From assembly GCF_026627255.1 (NCBI RefSeq), contig NZ_JAPNLM010000023.1:1-64000 (forward strand): DNA of 64,000 bases. The letters run 5' to 3'. Made by a program: the position numbers and the translations under genes. The notes beneath the pieces are model-generated. The model had not been told where the DNA came from, did not search any database, and worked only from the letters and a program-made list of their open reading frames with translations. The stretch comes from Streptomyces antarcticus. Lineage in GTDB: Bacteria > Actinomycetota > Actinomycetes > Streptomycetales > Streptomycetaceae. This document shows, piece by piece, positions 18,403 through 26,950 of this stretch (within the stretch, counting starts at the first letter, position 1; every line of letters starts with the position of its first letter).

Positions 18403-19656
18403 TCACATGGGAAGAGTGACACGCATCACGAGGCCACCGCCTTCCCGGGGTACCGCCTGGATCCTTCCGCCGTGTGCGCGCGCCACGGAGCGCGCGATGG
18501 AGAGGCCGAGCCCGACACCCTTGTCGCTGCCCGTTCGCTCCGTACGCAGCCGCCTGAAGGGCTCGAACAGGTTGTCCACCTCGTACGCGGGAACAACGGG
18601 ACCCGTGTTCGATACCAGGAGGACCGCCTGACCGTGCTGCGCCTCGGTGGTGACCTCAACCCAGCCGCCCTCCGGCACGTTGTACCGGAGGGCGTTCTGC
18701 ACCAGGTTCAGGGCGATCCGCTCCAGCAGAACGCCGTTGCCCTGGACCACGGCCAGGGCGCGCTCGCCGCGGATCTCCACGCCCTTCGCCTCGGCCTCGG
18801 CACGGGCCTGGTCGAGGGCTCGCGAGGCGACCTCCGCGAGGTCCACGGGCTTGCGCTCGACGATCTGGTTCTCGCTGCGGGCCAGCAGCAGCAGGCCCTC
18901 GACCAGCTGCTCGCTGCGCTCGTTGGTCGCCAGGAGGGTCTTCCCCAGCTGCTGGAGCTCCACCGGGGCCCCCGGATCGGAGAGGTGCACCTCCAGCAGG
19001 GTCCGGTTGATCGCCAGCGGCGTGCGCAGCTCGTGCGAGGCGTTCGCCACGAAGCGCTGCTGCGCCGTGAAGGCCCGCTCCAGCCGGTCGAGCATCTCGT
19101 CGAAGGTGTCGGCGAGCTCCTTGAGCTCGTCGTCCGGCCCGTCCAGCTCGATCCGCCGGGTCAGGTCGGAGCCGACCACCCGGCGGGCGGTACGGGTGAT
19201 CTTGCCCAGCGGCGAGAGCACCCGTCCGGCCATCGCGTAGCCGAAGGCGAAGGCGATGATGCTCAGCCCCAGCAGGGCCATCAGCGACCGGCTCAGCAGG
19301 TCGTCCAGCGCGTGCCGGCGCTGCTCCAGGACGCACTGGTTGATGGCGGCGTTGAACTGGCTGTGCGTCTGCTCGATGCCCACCACGCCCGGGCACGTGT
19401 TGCTGGAGACCTTCACCTGCTCTCCGCCGACGATCTGGAACGGGAGCGCGTTGCCCTCCCGCAGGGCCTGCGCCGCGAGCAGGTAGATGATCGACAGCAG
19501 CAGGATGCCGGCGATCAGGAACATCCCGCCGTACAGCAGCGTCAGGCGTATCCGGATGGTCGGCCGCAGCCACGGGAAGGGACCCTCGGGCTGGCCGGGG
19601 TCCCAGGTCGGTTTCGGCGGCGCGGGCGGTGGCGCCGGATTGGCTGCCACGCGCAT
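18403..19656 (-). CDS. cutS: CutS sensor histidine kinase
   Basis: 417 aa, ATG at 19656 overlapping the cutR stop (TGATG). A Pro-rich cytoplasmic leader precedes TM1 (about 35-60, LLYGGMFLIAGILLLSIIYL). An extracytoplasmic loop of about 70 residues contains two Cys (NTCPGVVG and NQCVLEQ) that could form a disulfide. TM2 (about 130-150) leads to HAMP, then HisKA with ASHELRTPLAINRTLLEVHL, and HATPase_c with NLVQNALRYN and KGVGLGLSIAR. It matches CutS of Streptomyces lividans/coelicolor, a system first linked to copper-dependent phenotypes and later to secretion stress. The two loop cysteines fit sensing of extracellular redox or copper. Confidence 0.88.
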   Translation of the reverse strand: MRVAANPAPPPAPPKPTWDPGQPEGPFPWLRPTIRIRLTLLYGGMFLIAGILLLSIIYLLAAQALREGNALPFQIVGGEQVKVSSNTCPGVVGIEQTHSQFNAAINQCVLEQRRHALDDLLSRSLMALLGLSIIAFAFGYAMAGRVLSPLGKITRTARRVVGSDLTRRIELDGPDDELKELADTFDEMLDRLERAFTAQQRFVANASHELRTPLAINRTLLEVHLSDPGAPVELQQLGKTLLATNERSEQLVEGLLLLARSENQIVERKPVDLAEVASRALDQARAEAEAKGVEIRGERALAVVQGNGVLLERIALNLVQNALRYNVPEGGWVEVTTEAQHGQAVLLVSNTGPVVPAYEVDNLFEPFRRLRTERTGSDKGVGLGLSIARSVARAHGGRIQAVPREGGGLVMRVTLPM

Positions 19657-20309
19657 CAGATCCGGTATCCGGAACCGGGTACGGTCACGATGACCGGCGG
19701 CTCGCCCAGCTTGCGCCGCAGGGTCATGACCGTGACCCGCACGACGTTGGTGAAGGGGTCGGTGTTCTCGTCCCAGGCCTTCTCCAGCAGCTGCTCCGCG
19801 GAGACGACGGTCCCCTCGCTGCGCATGAGCACCTCAAGCACCGCGAACTCCTTGGGCGCCAGCTGCACCTCCCTGCCCTCGCGGAACACCTCGCGGCGGT
19901 TCGGGTCCAGCTTGATCCCGGCCCGCTCCAGCACGGGCGGCAGGGCGACGGTCGTACGCCGCCCGAGCGCCCGGACGCGGGCCGTCAGCTCGGTGAAGGC
20001 GAACGGCTTGGGCAGGTAGTCGTCCGCCCCGAGCTCCAGTCCCTCCACGCGGTCGCTGACGTCGCCGGACGCCGTCAGCATCAGCACGCGGGTGGGCATG
20101 CCGAGCTCGACGATCTTCCGGCAGACGTCGTCGCCGTGCACGAGGGGGAGGTCCCGGTCGAGCACGACCACGTCGTAGTCGTTCACTCCGACGCGCTCCA
20201 GGGCGGCGGCGCCGTCGTACACGACGTCCACGGCCATGGCCTCCCGGCGCAGTCCGGTGGCCACCGCATCGGCGAGCAGCTGCTCGTCCTCGACGACGAG
20301 TACGCGCAC
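19656..20309 (-). CDS. cutR: CutR response regulator
   Basis: 217 aa from the GTG at 20309, chosen because GGAGGAAGG (20317-20325, minus strand) lies 7 nt upstream and the family length is 217. The receiver domain opens with RVLVVEDEQLLADAVA and holds the phosphoacceptor Asp in VVVLDRDLPLVHGDDV and Lys in YLPKPFAF. The winged-helix output domain has LAPKEFAVLEVLMRSEG and NVVRVTVMTLRRKLGEP, ending GSGYRI. It is the partner of the overlapping cutS. The targets in Streptomyces are thought to include extracytoplasmic quality-control genes; none is evident next door. Confidence 0.88.
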   Translation of the reverse strand: MRVLVVEDEQLLADAVATGLRREAMAVDVVYDGAAALERVGVNDYDVVVLDRDLPLVHGDDVCRKIVELGMPTRVLMLTASGDVSDRVEGLELGADDYLPKPFAFTELTARVRALGRRTTVALPPVLERAGIKLDPNRREVFREGREVQLAPKEFAVLEVLMRSEGTVVSAEQLLEKAWDENTDPFTNVVRVTVMTLRRKLGEPPVIVTVPGSGYRI

Positions 20310-20566
20310 GTCGTTTCCTTCCTCCGAGCCCAGAAGGGCACACGTGTGTTGCGTCGCCCATCCTGCCCCTTTCGGCGGTAAACCGGCTGTAAGGCGTCGC
20401 GCGCAGGGGGCACGGAGGGGCGGGCGGGACGGAAGTGAGGATTGCCTGTCCTCGCGAGGTTTCTGGGCGTGCGGCGCCGGGGAGGACGTGAGCACACCCC
20501 AATCCACTCCCTGACGGCGGACTGCCACGTGCCGCCGCCGACCCACGAAGAGGGGGCGAACCCACC

Positions 20567-20770
20567 ATGGACGCATTCACCGCTGGTCTCCTGCAGCGCA
20601 TCCGGGCCACCCAGTCGGACCTCCGGCAGGCCCGCGAGGCGGGCGACGACTTCCTCGCGGAAGTGGAACAGGCGGAGCTGGAGGACCTCCAGCGACTGGC
20701 CGCCGAGCACGGCGTCCCGGTCACCACCGAGCACGGCGTACCCGTCACCGCCGCCGTGCCCGCCTGCTGA
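20567..20770 (+). CDS. Small hypothetical protein with a tandem repeat
   Basis: 67 aa from the ATG at 20567, preceded by AGAGGGGGCGA. A predicted helical hairpin (LLQRIRATQSDLRQAREAG, then EVEQAELEDLQRLAAEHG) is followed by a duplicated octapeptide-like unit (EHGVPVTT EHGVPVTA) encoded by a 21-24 bp tandem DNA repeat. I do not recognise a family. A good terminator follows, and the gene is divergent from cutR with about 250 bp between, so it may be a CutR target; that is inference only. Confidence 0.6.
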   Translation: MDAFTAGLLQRIRATQSDLRQAREAGDDFLAEVEQAELEDLQRLAAEHGVPVTTEHGVPVTAAVPAC

Positions 20771-20795
20771 GCCCGCACCCCCACCCGGTACACCG

Positions 20796-20826
20796 AACCC
20801 CGGCCGCCCCTCGGGCGGCCGGGGTT
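20796..20826. terminator. 14-bp hairpin terminator
   Basis: AACCCCGGCCGCCC (20796-20809) pairs perfectly with GGGCGGCCGGGGTT (20813-20826) around a CTC loop. It lies between the small plus-strand gene and the minus-strand inositol monophosphatase gene, so it can serve both. Confidence 0.8.
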
Positions 20827-20873
20827 CCGTCATGTCACGGCCGGGGTCACGGCCCGCTCCCGCCCCGGCGGGG

Positions 20874-21677
20874 TCAGTCGTGCCAGGCCCCGGCCTCGTC
20901 CAGGAGCGGCTGGAGCGAGGCGAAGACCGCCGGGGTCGCCGCCAGGGCGAGCTCCCCCGAGGCGGGCTTCCCCGGACGGCCGCCGGTCACGGCGCCCGCC
21001 TCCCGGGCGATCAGGTCGCCCGCCGCCAGGTCCCACGGGTTCAGCCCGCGCTCGTAGTAGCCGTCCAGCCGGCCGGCGGCCACGTCGCACAGGTCCACCG
21101 CCGCCGACCCGCCCCGCCGGATGTCCCGCACCAGCGGGATGATCCGCTGCCCGACCGCGGCCTGCCGGGCCCGCCGAGCCTGGATGTACGCGAACCCCGT
21201 GGCGACCAGCGCCTGGTCCAGCGGCGCCGCCGCCCGGCAGGCGAGCCTGCGCCCGCCCAGCCACGCTCCGCCGCCGAGCAGCGCGTGGAACGTCTCCCCG
21301 CGCATCGGCACCGCCACGATGCCCACCACCGTCTCACCGCGGTACTCGGCCGCGATCGAGACGCTCCAGCCCGGCAGCCCGTAGAGGTAGTTCACGGTGC
21401 CGTCCAGCGGGTCGACGACCCAGCGCACGCCGCTGGTCCCCGGGACGTCCGCGCCCTCCTCGCCCAGCAGCCCGTCCTCGGGCCGCCGACCGGCGAGGAT
21501 GCCGGTGATCAGTTTCTCCGCCGCGATGTCCATCTCGGTCACCACGTCGATGGGGCTGCTCTTCGTCGCCGCGACCGCCAGATCGGCCGGCCGGCCGTCG
21601 CGCAGCAGCTCCCCGGCCTGCCGGGCGGCCTCCAGGCCCACGTCCAGCAGTTCGGCCTTCAGCTCTTCGGAGATCAC
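20874..21677 (-). CDS. Inositol monophosphatase family phosphatase
   Basis: 267 aa from a GTG at 21677. The Li+-sensitive Mg2+-dependent phosphatase motifs are present: KSSPIDVVTEMD, the GEEG pair (LLGEEGAD), DPLDGTVNYLYGLPGW, and the C-terminal NPWDLAAGDLIAREAGA with its metal-binding Asp. Family members hydrolyse inositol-1-phosphate, 3'-phosphoadenosine phosphates, histidinol phosphate or fructose-1,6-bisphosphate. The actinobacterial SuhB position in the conserved block (Rv2701c in my memory) favours inositol phosphate. Cytoplasmic. It lies 37 bp downstream of hemH in the same direction. Confidence 0.9.
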   Translation of the reverse strand: MISEELKAELLDVGLEAARQAGELLRDGRPADLAVAATKSSPIDVVTEMDIAAEKLITGILAGRRPEDGLLGEEGADVPGTSGVRWVVDPLDGTVNYLYGLPGWSVSIAAEYRGETVVGIVAVPMRGETFHALLGGGAWLGGRRLACRAAAPLDQALVATGFAYIQARRARQAAVGQRIIPLVRDIRRGGSAAVDLCDVAAGRLDGYYERGLNPWDLAAGDLIAREAGAVTGGRPGKPASGELALAATPAVFASLQPLLDEAGAWHD

Positions 21678-21714
21678 GCTTCGCCCTCTCAGGTCCTCGC
21701 CACCGCTCAGGTCC

Positions 21715-22869
21715 TCACGCGTACGGGCTGTCGGCGCCCGCGGCCGCCGGCCGGGGTGCCCGCGCCGGGCAGCAGCCCACCGCGCACACGTCGTGGCTCG
21801 CCCCGAGCAGCCCCACCGCGCACCGCTCGACGGGCAGGCCCCGCTCGGCCGAGGCCCGTTCCAGCAGCAGTTCCCGCACCGCCGCCGCGAACCGCGGATC
21901 GGCCCCCACCGTCGCCGACCGCGCCACCGGGAACCCCAGCTCCGCCGCCTTCGCCAGCGCCTCCGTGTCCAGGTCGTACAGGACCTCCATGTGGTCCGAC
22001 ACGAAACCGATCGGCACCATCACCGCCCCCGCGGCCCCCGCCCCGTGCAGGGCCTCCAGGTGGTCGCAGACGTCGGGCTCCAGCCACGGGATGTGCGGGG
22101 CCCCGCTGCGCGACTGGTAGACCAGCTCCCACGGCAGCCCGAGTCCCGTCTCCGCCCGCACCGCGTCCGCGATCACCCCGGCCACGTCCAGGTGCTGGCG
22201 CACGTACGCCCCGCCCTCACCACCGGTCGTGTGCTCCCCCACCGGGCCCGAGGCGTCCGCGGCCGCCGTCGGAATGGAGTGCGTGGTGAACACCAGGTGC
22301 GCCCCGGCCCGCGCCTCCTGCGGCAGCGAAGCCAGCGAGGCCAGCACCCCGTCGATCATCGGCCGCACGAAACCGGGGTGGTTGAAGTAGTGCCGCAGCT
22401 TGTCCACCCGCGGCGGCTCCACGCCCTCCCCGGCCAGCACGGCCAGCGCGTCGGCCAGGTTCTCCCGGTACTGCCGGCAGCCCGAGTACGAGGCGTACGC
22501 GCTGGTCGCCAGCACCGCGATCCGGCGGCGCCCGTCCGACGCCATCTCCCGCAGCACGTCCGTCAGGTACGGAGCCCAGTTCCGGTTGCCCCAGTACACC
22601 GGCAGGTCCAGCCCGTGCTCCGCGAAGTCCTTGCGCAGCGCGTCCAGCAGCTCACGGTTCTGCCCGTTGATCGGACTCACCCCGCCGAAACCGAAGTAGT
22701 GCTGCCCGACCTCCTTCAGCCGTTCGCGCGGGATGCCCCGCCCGCGCGTCACGTTCTCCAGGAACGGCACCACGTCATCGGGACCCTCGGGGCCGCCGAA
22801 GGACAGCAGCAGCAGGGCGTCGTAAGGGGCGGCGGGTCCGCCGGAAGGCGGGAGGAGCTGGTCTGACAT
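21715..22869 (-). CDS. hemH: Ferrochelatase (coproporphyrin III type)
   Basis: 384 aa from the ATG at 22869; the longer frame lacks a ribosome site. It opens with YDALLLLSFGGPEGPDDVVPFL and has VSPINGQN, then VYWGNRNWAPYL, the catalytic His in VFTTHSIPT, and the acidic face WLEPDVCDHLE ... VMVPIGFVSDHMEVLYDLD. The C terminus has a cysteine cluster (VCAVGCCP) that with an internal Cys fits the [2Fe-2S] site of actinobacterial enzymes. In Gram-positive bacteria this enzyme inserts Fe2+ into coproporphyrin III, which is later decarboxylated to heme, so the better name is CpfC. It is divergent from an MFS transporter about 130 bp away. Confidence 0.93.
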   Translation of the reverse strand: MSDQLLPPSGGPAAPYDALLLLSFGGPEGPDDVVPFLENVTRGRGIPRERLKEVGQHYFGFGGVSPINGQNRELLDALRKDFAEHGLDLPVYWGNRNWAPYLTDVLREMASDGRRRIAVLATSAYASYSGCRQYRENLADALAVLAGEGVEPPRVDKLRHYFNHPGFVRPMIDGVLASLASLPQEARAGAHLVFTTHSIPTAAADASGPVGEHTTGGEGGAYVRQHLDVAGVIADAVRAETGLGLPWELVYQSRSGAPHIPWLEPDVCDHLEALHGAGAAGAVMVPIGFVSDHMEVLYDLDTEALAKAAELGFPVARSATVGADPRFAAAVRELLLERASAERGLPVERCAVGLLGASHDVCAVGCCPARAPRPAAAGADSPYA

Positions 22870-22996
22870 ACCCGGAATCCTGCCACCCGCCATCCCCGGG
22901 CGGGAAACAGACCCTCCCGTCCGGGTCGTCCCGGCGCGCGCGCGTCCCCGGCGGCCGTAACCTGTACGGGCCGCTGACATCCCTTACGGAGGGCCC

Positions 22997-24253
22997 GTGC
23001 CCAGTCCCTACCGCGCCATCTTCGCGGCCCCTGGCACGAAGGCGTTCAGCGCCGCCGGACTCATCGGCCGGATGCCGCTCTCCATGGTCGGCGTCGGCAT
23101 CCTCACCATGATCTCGGAGATCACCGGCCGCTACGCGATGGCCAGCGCGCTCACCGGAACCCTCGCGCTGGCCGCCGCGTTCTTCGGCCCGCAGATCTCC
23201 CGCCTGGTCGACCAGTACGGGCAGCGGCGCGTCCTGCGTCCCGCGACCCTCGTCTCCGTGGCCGCGGTGACCGGCCTGCTGCTGGCGGCCGCCAACGGCC
23301 TGCCCGACTGGACCCTGTTCGTGTGCGCCGCCGTCGCGGGCTGCGTACCGAGCGTCGGCTCGATGATCCGGGCCCGCTGGACCGTGATCTACCACGACTC
23401 CCCGCGCGAACTGCACACCGCGTACTCCTTCGAGTCCGTCGTCGACGAGGTGTGCTTCATCTTCGGGCCGATCCTCGCCATCGGCCTGTCCACCACCTGG
23501 TTCCCCGAGGCCGGCCCGCTGATCGCCGCCGTGTGCCTGCTCGTGGGCGTCTGGCTGCTCACCGCGCAGCGCTCCACCGAGCCGGCGCCGCACCCGCGCG
23601 GGGAGCACACGGACCGCACCTCGGCGCTGCGCTCCCCCGGCCTCCGGGTGCTGACCGCCACGTTCGTCGCGACCGGCGCCATCTTCGGGTCCATCGACGT
23701 GTCCACCCTCGCCTTCGCCGAGGAGCAGGGCGCCAAGTCCTCGGCGAGTTTCATCCTGGCGATCTGGGCGCTGGGGTCCTGTATCGCCGGAATCGTCTTC
23801 GGCCTGCTGCACCTCAAGGGCCGCAGCGAACTGCGCTGGCTACTGGGCGTATGTGCGATGGCCGTGAGTATGATCCCCCTCCTACTGGCCGGGAACCTTC
23901 CGTTTCTGGCCGTGGCGCTCTTCGTCTCGGGCCTCGCCATCGCTCCCACGATGATCACGACGATGGCCCTGATCGAGGCGCACGTACCCCGCGCGAAGCT
24001 GACCGAGGGCATGACCTGGATCAGCACCGGCCTCGCGGTCGGCGTCGCGGTCGGCTCCTCGGTGACCGGCCTGGTCATCGACGCGGCCGGCGCGCAGCGC
24101 GGGTACGTCGTCTCCATCGCGGCGGGGACGGCCGCGGCGGCGGTTGCGTTCGCGGGATACCGCCGGCTGACGAAGCCGGCGCAAGGGGAGGAGCCGGCTA
24201 CCGATGGGGATGGCGACAGCAGGGAAGAGCCGCGGGGCGACCGCGTGGCGTAA
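22997..24253 (+). CDS. MFS transporter
   Basis: 418 aa from a GTG at 22997 with GGAGGGCC immediately upstream. Around twelve hydrophobic segments are visible; the first half contains SRLVDQYGQRRVLRPATL, corresponding to the loop 2-3 motif of major-facilitator proteins. A charged central loop (EPAPHPRGEHTDRTS) separates the two six-helix halves. The C terminus is acidic and hydrophilic and overlaps the next gene by 50 bp. The substrate cannot be told; the family includes drug and sugar exporters. The overlap with the lactone oxidase gene implies coupled expression. Confidence 0.85.
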   Translation: MPSPYRAIFAAPGTKAFSAAGLIGRMPLSMVGVGILTMISEITGRYAMASALTGTLALAAAFFGPQISRLVDQYGQRRVLRPATLVSVAAVTGLLLAAANGLPDWTLFVCAAVAGCVPSVGSMIRARWTVIYHDSPRELHTAYSFESVVDEVCFIFGPILAIGLSTTWFPEAGPLIAAVCLLVGVWLLTAQRSTEPAPHPRGEHTDRTSALRSPGLRVLTATFVATGAIFGSIDVSTLAFAEEQGAKSSASFILAIWALGSCIAGIVFGLLHLKGRSELRWLLGVCAMAVSMIPLLLAGNLPFLAVALFVSGLAIAPTMITTMALIEAHVPRAKLTEGMTWISTGLAVGVAVGSSVTGLVIDAAGAQRGYVVSIAAGTAAAAVAFAGYRRLTKPAQGEEPATDGDGDSREEPRGDRVA

Positions 24254-25532
24254 CTGGGCGGGGAACGTCACCGCCACACCCGCCCGCGTGGTGACCCCGG
24301 CCTCGGTCGGGGAGCTCCAGGAGGCGGTCCGCCGGGCCGCCGAGGAGGGTCTGCGGGTGAAGGCGGTCGGCACCGGCCACTCCTTCACCGCGGCGGCCGC
24401 GACGGACGGGGTGCTCGTACGCCCCCAGGCACTGGCCGGGATCAAGCGGATCGACCGGGCCGCGGGCACCGTCACGGTGGCGGCGGGCACGATCCTGAAG
24501 GACCTCAACCGGGCCTTGGCCGCCGAGGGCCTGTCGCTCACCAACATGGGCGACATCATGGAGCAGACGGTCTCCGGCGCGACCAGCACCGGTACCCATG
24601 GCACCGGCCGCGACTCGGCCTCGATCGCCGCCCAGATCCGCGGCCTGGAGCTGGTCACCGCGGACGGCCGGCTGCTGGCCTGCTCCCGCGAGGAGAACCC
24701 CGAGGTCTTCGCGGCGGCCCGGCTGGGCATCGGGGCGCTCGGCGTCATCACGGCGATCACCCTCGCCGTGGAGCCGCTGTTCTTCCTCACCGCCCGGGAG
24801 GAGCCGATGGGCTTCGAGCGGGTGACCGCCGAGTTCGACGAGCACGTCGCGGAGAACGAGCACTTCGAGTTCTACTGGTTCCCGCACACCGGCAACTGCA
24901 ACACCAAGCGGAACAACCGCAGCCAGGGCCCGGCCGCCCCGCCCGGCCCGGTGAGCGCCTGGATCGAGGACGAGCTGCTGTCCAACGGCATCTTCCAGGC
25001 CGTCAACTCGATCGGCCGCGGGGTCCCGGCGGCCATCCCCTCCATCGCCCGCGTCGCCAGCCGCGCCCTGTCGGCGCGCACCTACACGGACATCCCGTAC
25101 AAGGTGTTCACCAGCCCGCGCCGGGTGCGCTTCGTGGAGATGGAGTACGCCCTCCCGCGCGAGCGGCTCGTCGCGGCGCTGCGGGAGCTGCGGGCGGTGG
25201 TGGACCGCTCGGACCTGCGGATCAGCTTCCCGGTGGAGGTGCGGACGGCCCCGGCGGACGACATCACGCTGTCGACGGCCTCGGGGCGCGAAACGGCGTA
25301 CATCGCGGTGCACATGTACCGGGGCACCCCGTACCAGGCGTACTTCACGGCGGCCGAGCGCGTCTTCACCGCGCACGGCGGCCGGCCGCACTGGGGCAAG
25401 GTGCACACCCGGGACGCGGAGTACTTCGCGCGGGTCTATCCGAGGTTCGGCGAGTTCACCGCGCTCCGGGACCGGCTGGACCCGGACCGGGTGTTCGGCA
25501 ACGACTACCTGCGGCGCGTCCTCGGCGCATGA
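24204..25532 (+). CDS. D-arabinono-1,4-lactone oxidase-type FAD-linked oxidoreductase
   Basis: 442 aa from the ATG at 24204 (GGGGAGGAG about 11 nt upstream); an ATG six bases later is possible. Residues 20-190 are the FAD_binding_4 (VAO/PCMH) domain: ATPARVVTPASVGELQEAV, VKAVGTGHSFT (the usual flavin His) and MGDIMEQTVSGATSTGTHGT. The C-terminal half is the ALO domain: EFYWFPHTG, the KVHTRDAEYF region and closing DRLDPDRVFGNDYLRR. Relatives oxidise aldonolactones or sugar alcohols (for example alditol oxidase, gulono- or arabinono-lactone oxidase) with O2. No signal peptide. It overlaps the MFS transporter gene by 50 bp, which suggests a transport-oxidation pair. Confidence 0.88.
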   Translation: MGMATAGKSRGATAWRNWAGNVTATPARVVTPASVGELQEAVRRAAEEGLRVKAVGTGHSFTAAAATDGVLVRPQALAGIKRIDRAAGTVTVAAGTILKDLNRALAAEGLSLTNMGDIMEQTVSGATSTGTHGTGRDSASIAAQIRGLELVTADGRLLACSREENPEVFAAARLGIGALGVITAITLAVEPLFFLTAREEPMGFERVTAEFDEHVAENEHFEFYWFPHTGNCNTKRNNRSQGPAAPPGPVSAWIEDELLSNGIFQAVNSIGRGVPAAIPSIARVASRALSARTYTDIPYKVFTSPRRVRFVEMEYALPRERLVAALRELRAVVDRSDLRISFPVEVRTAPADDITLSTASGRETAYIAVHMYRGTPYQAYFTAAERVFTAHGGRPHWGKVHTRDAEYFARVYPRFGEFTALRDRLDPDRVFGNDYLRRVLGA

Positions 25533-25550
25533 GCCGGGGCGCACGCCCCG

Positions 25551-26459
25551 TCAGGAGCCGCTCGGCTGCCCGGTCCCGCCACCGGCGGGCGGGGCCGGCG
25601 GGGTCGCGGGGCCCGGGGTGGCCGGGTTCGAGGGCCTGGCGCTCGGACTGGCCGGCGGGCTCGGGGTCACCGGCGGCGGGCTCGGGGTGACCGGAGGGCT
25701 CGGGCTGCCGGAGGGCGAGGTGTCCGGCTCGGGGCTCGGGCTCCGGCCGCCGCTCCCGCCGCCCGCGCCCCGCGAGCCGGAGGGGTGGGGGGAGGGCGTT
25801 GCGGACTCCGGGGTCCCCCCGCCCTCGCGGCCCTTGCCGCCGGTGCCCGGGCCCTGCCGGCGCTCCTCGTCCTTGTGGTCGCGGGCCGTGCCCGCGCCGC
25901 CGGTGAGCAGGGTGCGGCCGTCGGAGCTGACGGAGGTGCCGGCGATCGCCTCGTAGGTCCCGAGTCCGCCCATCGCTATCGCGAAGGCGGCTCCGGCGGC
26001 GACGGCCGTGCGCTTCCACCCCCGTACGCGGGTGCCGTGGACGGTGGCCTGCCCGAAGTCCCCGTCGGGTTCCGGGCCGGCCGGGACCGCACGCAGCAGG
26101 ATCGTTCCGTCGGGCAGCTTCTCCTCCGCGGGCGGTTTCCCGTCCGCCGGCGGCTTCGTGAGGAGCGGCACCTGCCGGGCTCCGGGCCGGACGGTCTCGC
26201 GCAGCTGGTCGCCGGTGCGCCGGAAGAAGTGCTGGATGACGGGTCCGCCCGCGGTGGCGACCACGCTGACCACCGCCGCCCCGCCGATCGTCCCGTAGAC
26301 CCCGAGCTGCGAGGCGAGCACGGCCGCCGCGACCGTCGCGAGGGAGGTCCCGGCCACCTGAGCCACGCTCAGGTCGAGCTTCTTCTTCTCCGGTTCGACG
26401 TCCTGCGTAGCCTTCTGACCCATCGCCATCCCCTGCGTGTCCTGCCTCTCGCGCGTCAT
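25551..26459 (-). CDS. Hypothetical membrane protein with proline/serine-rich C-terminal tail
   Basis: 302 aa, ATG at 26459. Residues 1-30 are charged. A helix at about 33-80 (AQVAGTSLATVAAAVLASQLG and GGAAVVSVVATAGGPV) may be a membrane hairpin. There is a second clear TM at about 150-170 (AVAAGAAFAIAMGGLGTYEA). The last about 120 residues are Gly/Pro/Ser/Thr repeats (SPSPPVTPSPPPVTPSPP), probably extracytoplasmic and wall-spanning. It is convergent with the lactone oxidase gene (18 bp gap). No family is recognised. Such proteins are common and poorly conserved in Streptomyces. Confidence 0.6.
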   Translation of the reverse strand: MTRERQDTQGMAMGQKATQDVEPEKKKLDLSVAQVAGTSLATVAAAVLASQLGVYGTIGGAAVVSVVATAGGPVIQHFFRRTGDQLRETVRPGARQVPLLTKPPADGKPPAEEKLPDGTILLRAVPAGPEPDGDFGQATVHGTRVRGWKRTAVAAGAAFAIAMGGLGTYEAIAGTSVSSDGRTLLTGGAGTARDHKDEERRQGPGTGGKGREGGGTPESATPSPHPSGSRGAGGGSGGRSPSPEPDTSPSGSPSPPVTPSPPPVTPSPPASPSARPSNPATPGPATPPAPPAGGGTGQPSGS

Positions 26460-26705
26460 CCCTTACAGGAGTTACTGACACCTGGGCGAAACGATTAGTT
26501 CCGTTTCGGGGGATTCTGTGAAGCAGGACACCTGAGAGCGGACACCCGCGCAGGTCGGAGCCGACGCAGGGCAGCCCAACTCCCGCCACCGGCGAGAACT
26601 TCGGCGGCGCGGCGGTCCACCCAGGTGGCCCGAATGGAGTACTGTGGCGAGCCCTGGGGCCGTCCTTCCTTTCGGATGTCCGGACTCGGGAGAGGGGGCC
26701 GGCTG
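26460..26705. other. Gene-free upstream region of sepH
   Basis: No convincing gene on either strand. Long reading frames crossing it on the minus strand are Arg/Pro-rich shadows. It separates divergent transcription units (the membrane protein on minus, sepH on plus), so it should contain both promoters; I cannot place them with confidence. Confidence 0.5.
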
Positions 26706-26771
26706 ATGGAAAACGGCACTCAAAGACCGGTGATGCCGCGGTATTGCACGGGTGCCTGCTGCGCACAGTAA
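26706..26771 (+). CDS. Possible 21-aa cysteine-bearing leader peptide upstream of sepH
   Basis: ATG at 26706, stop TAA at 26769-26771, with GGGAGAGGGGG 7-16 nt upstream. The encoded peptide is MENGTQRPVMPRYCTGACCA plus a final Gln: three Cys in the last eight residues, in a C-x3-C-C arrangement. Short actinobacterial reading frames ending in Cys runs are known to act as cysteine-responsive attenuators in mycobacteria. Here the next gene, 180 bp on, is sepH, and a sulfurtransferase and a tRNA-Cys lie 2-3 kb away. This is suggestive but weak; a chance ORF is possible in GC-rich DNA. Confidence 0.3.
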   Translation: MENGTQRPVMPRYCTGACCAQ

Positions 26772-26950
26772 CCGTTCGGTCACTGTGCGTGCCCAACAGG
26801 TAACCGTGCCATGCCGGCGATCAAGGGCGCATGCCCGACACGCCGGTTTAACTCGGCAAGGTTGTGGCAGGCTGCACCCGGGCAGGCCACACTCGACTAG
26901 CGGAAGCAGCGACGCACGTGACGTCGGCAGGCACCACCCGGGAGGTCCCC

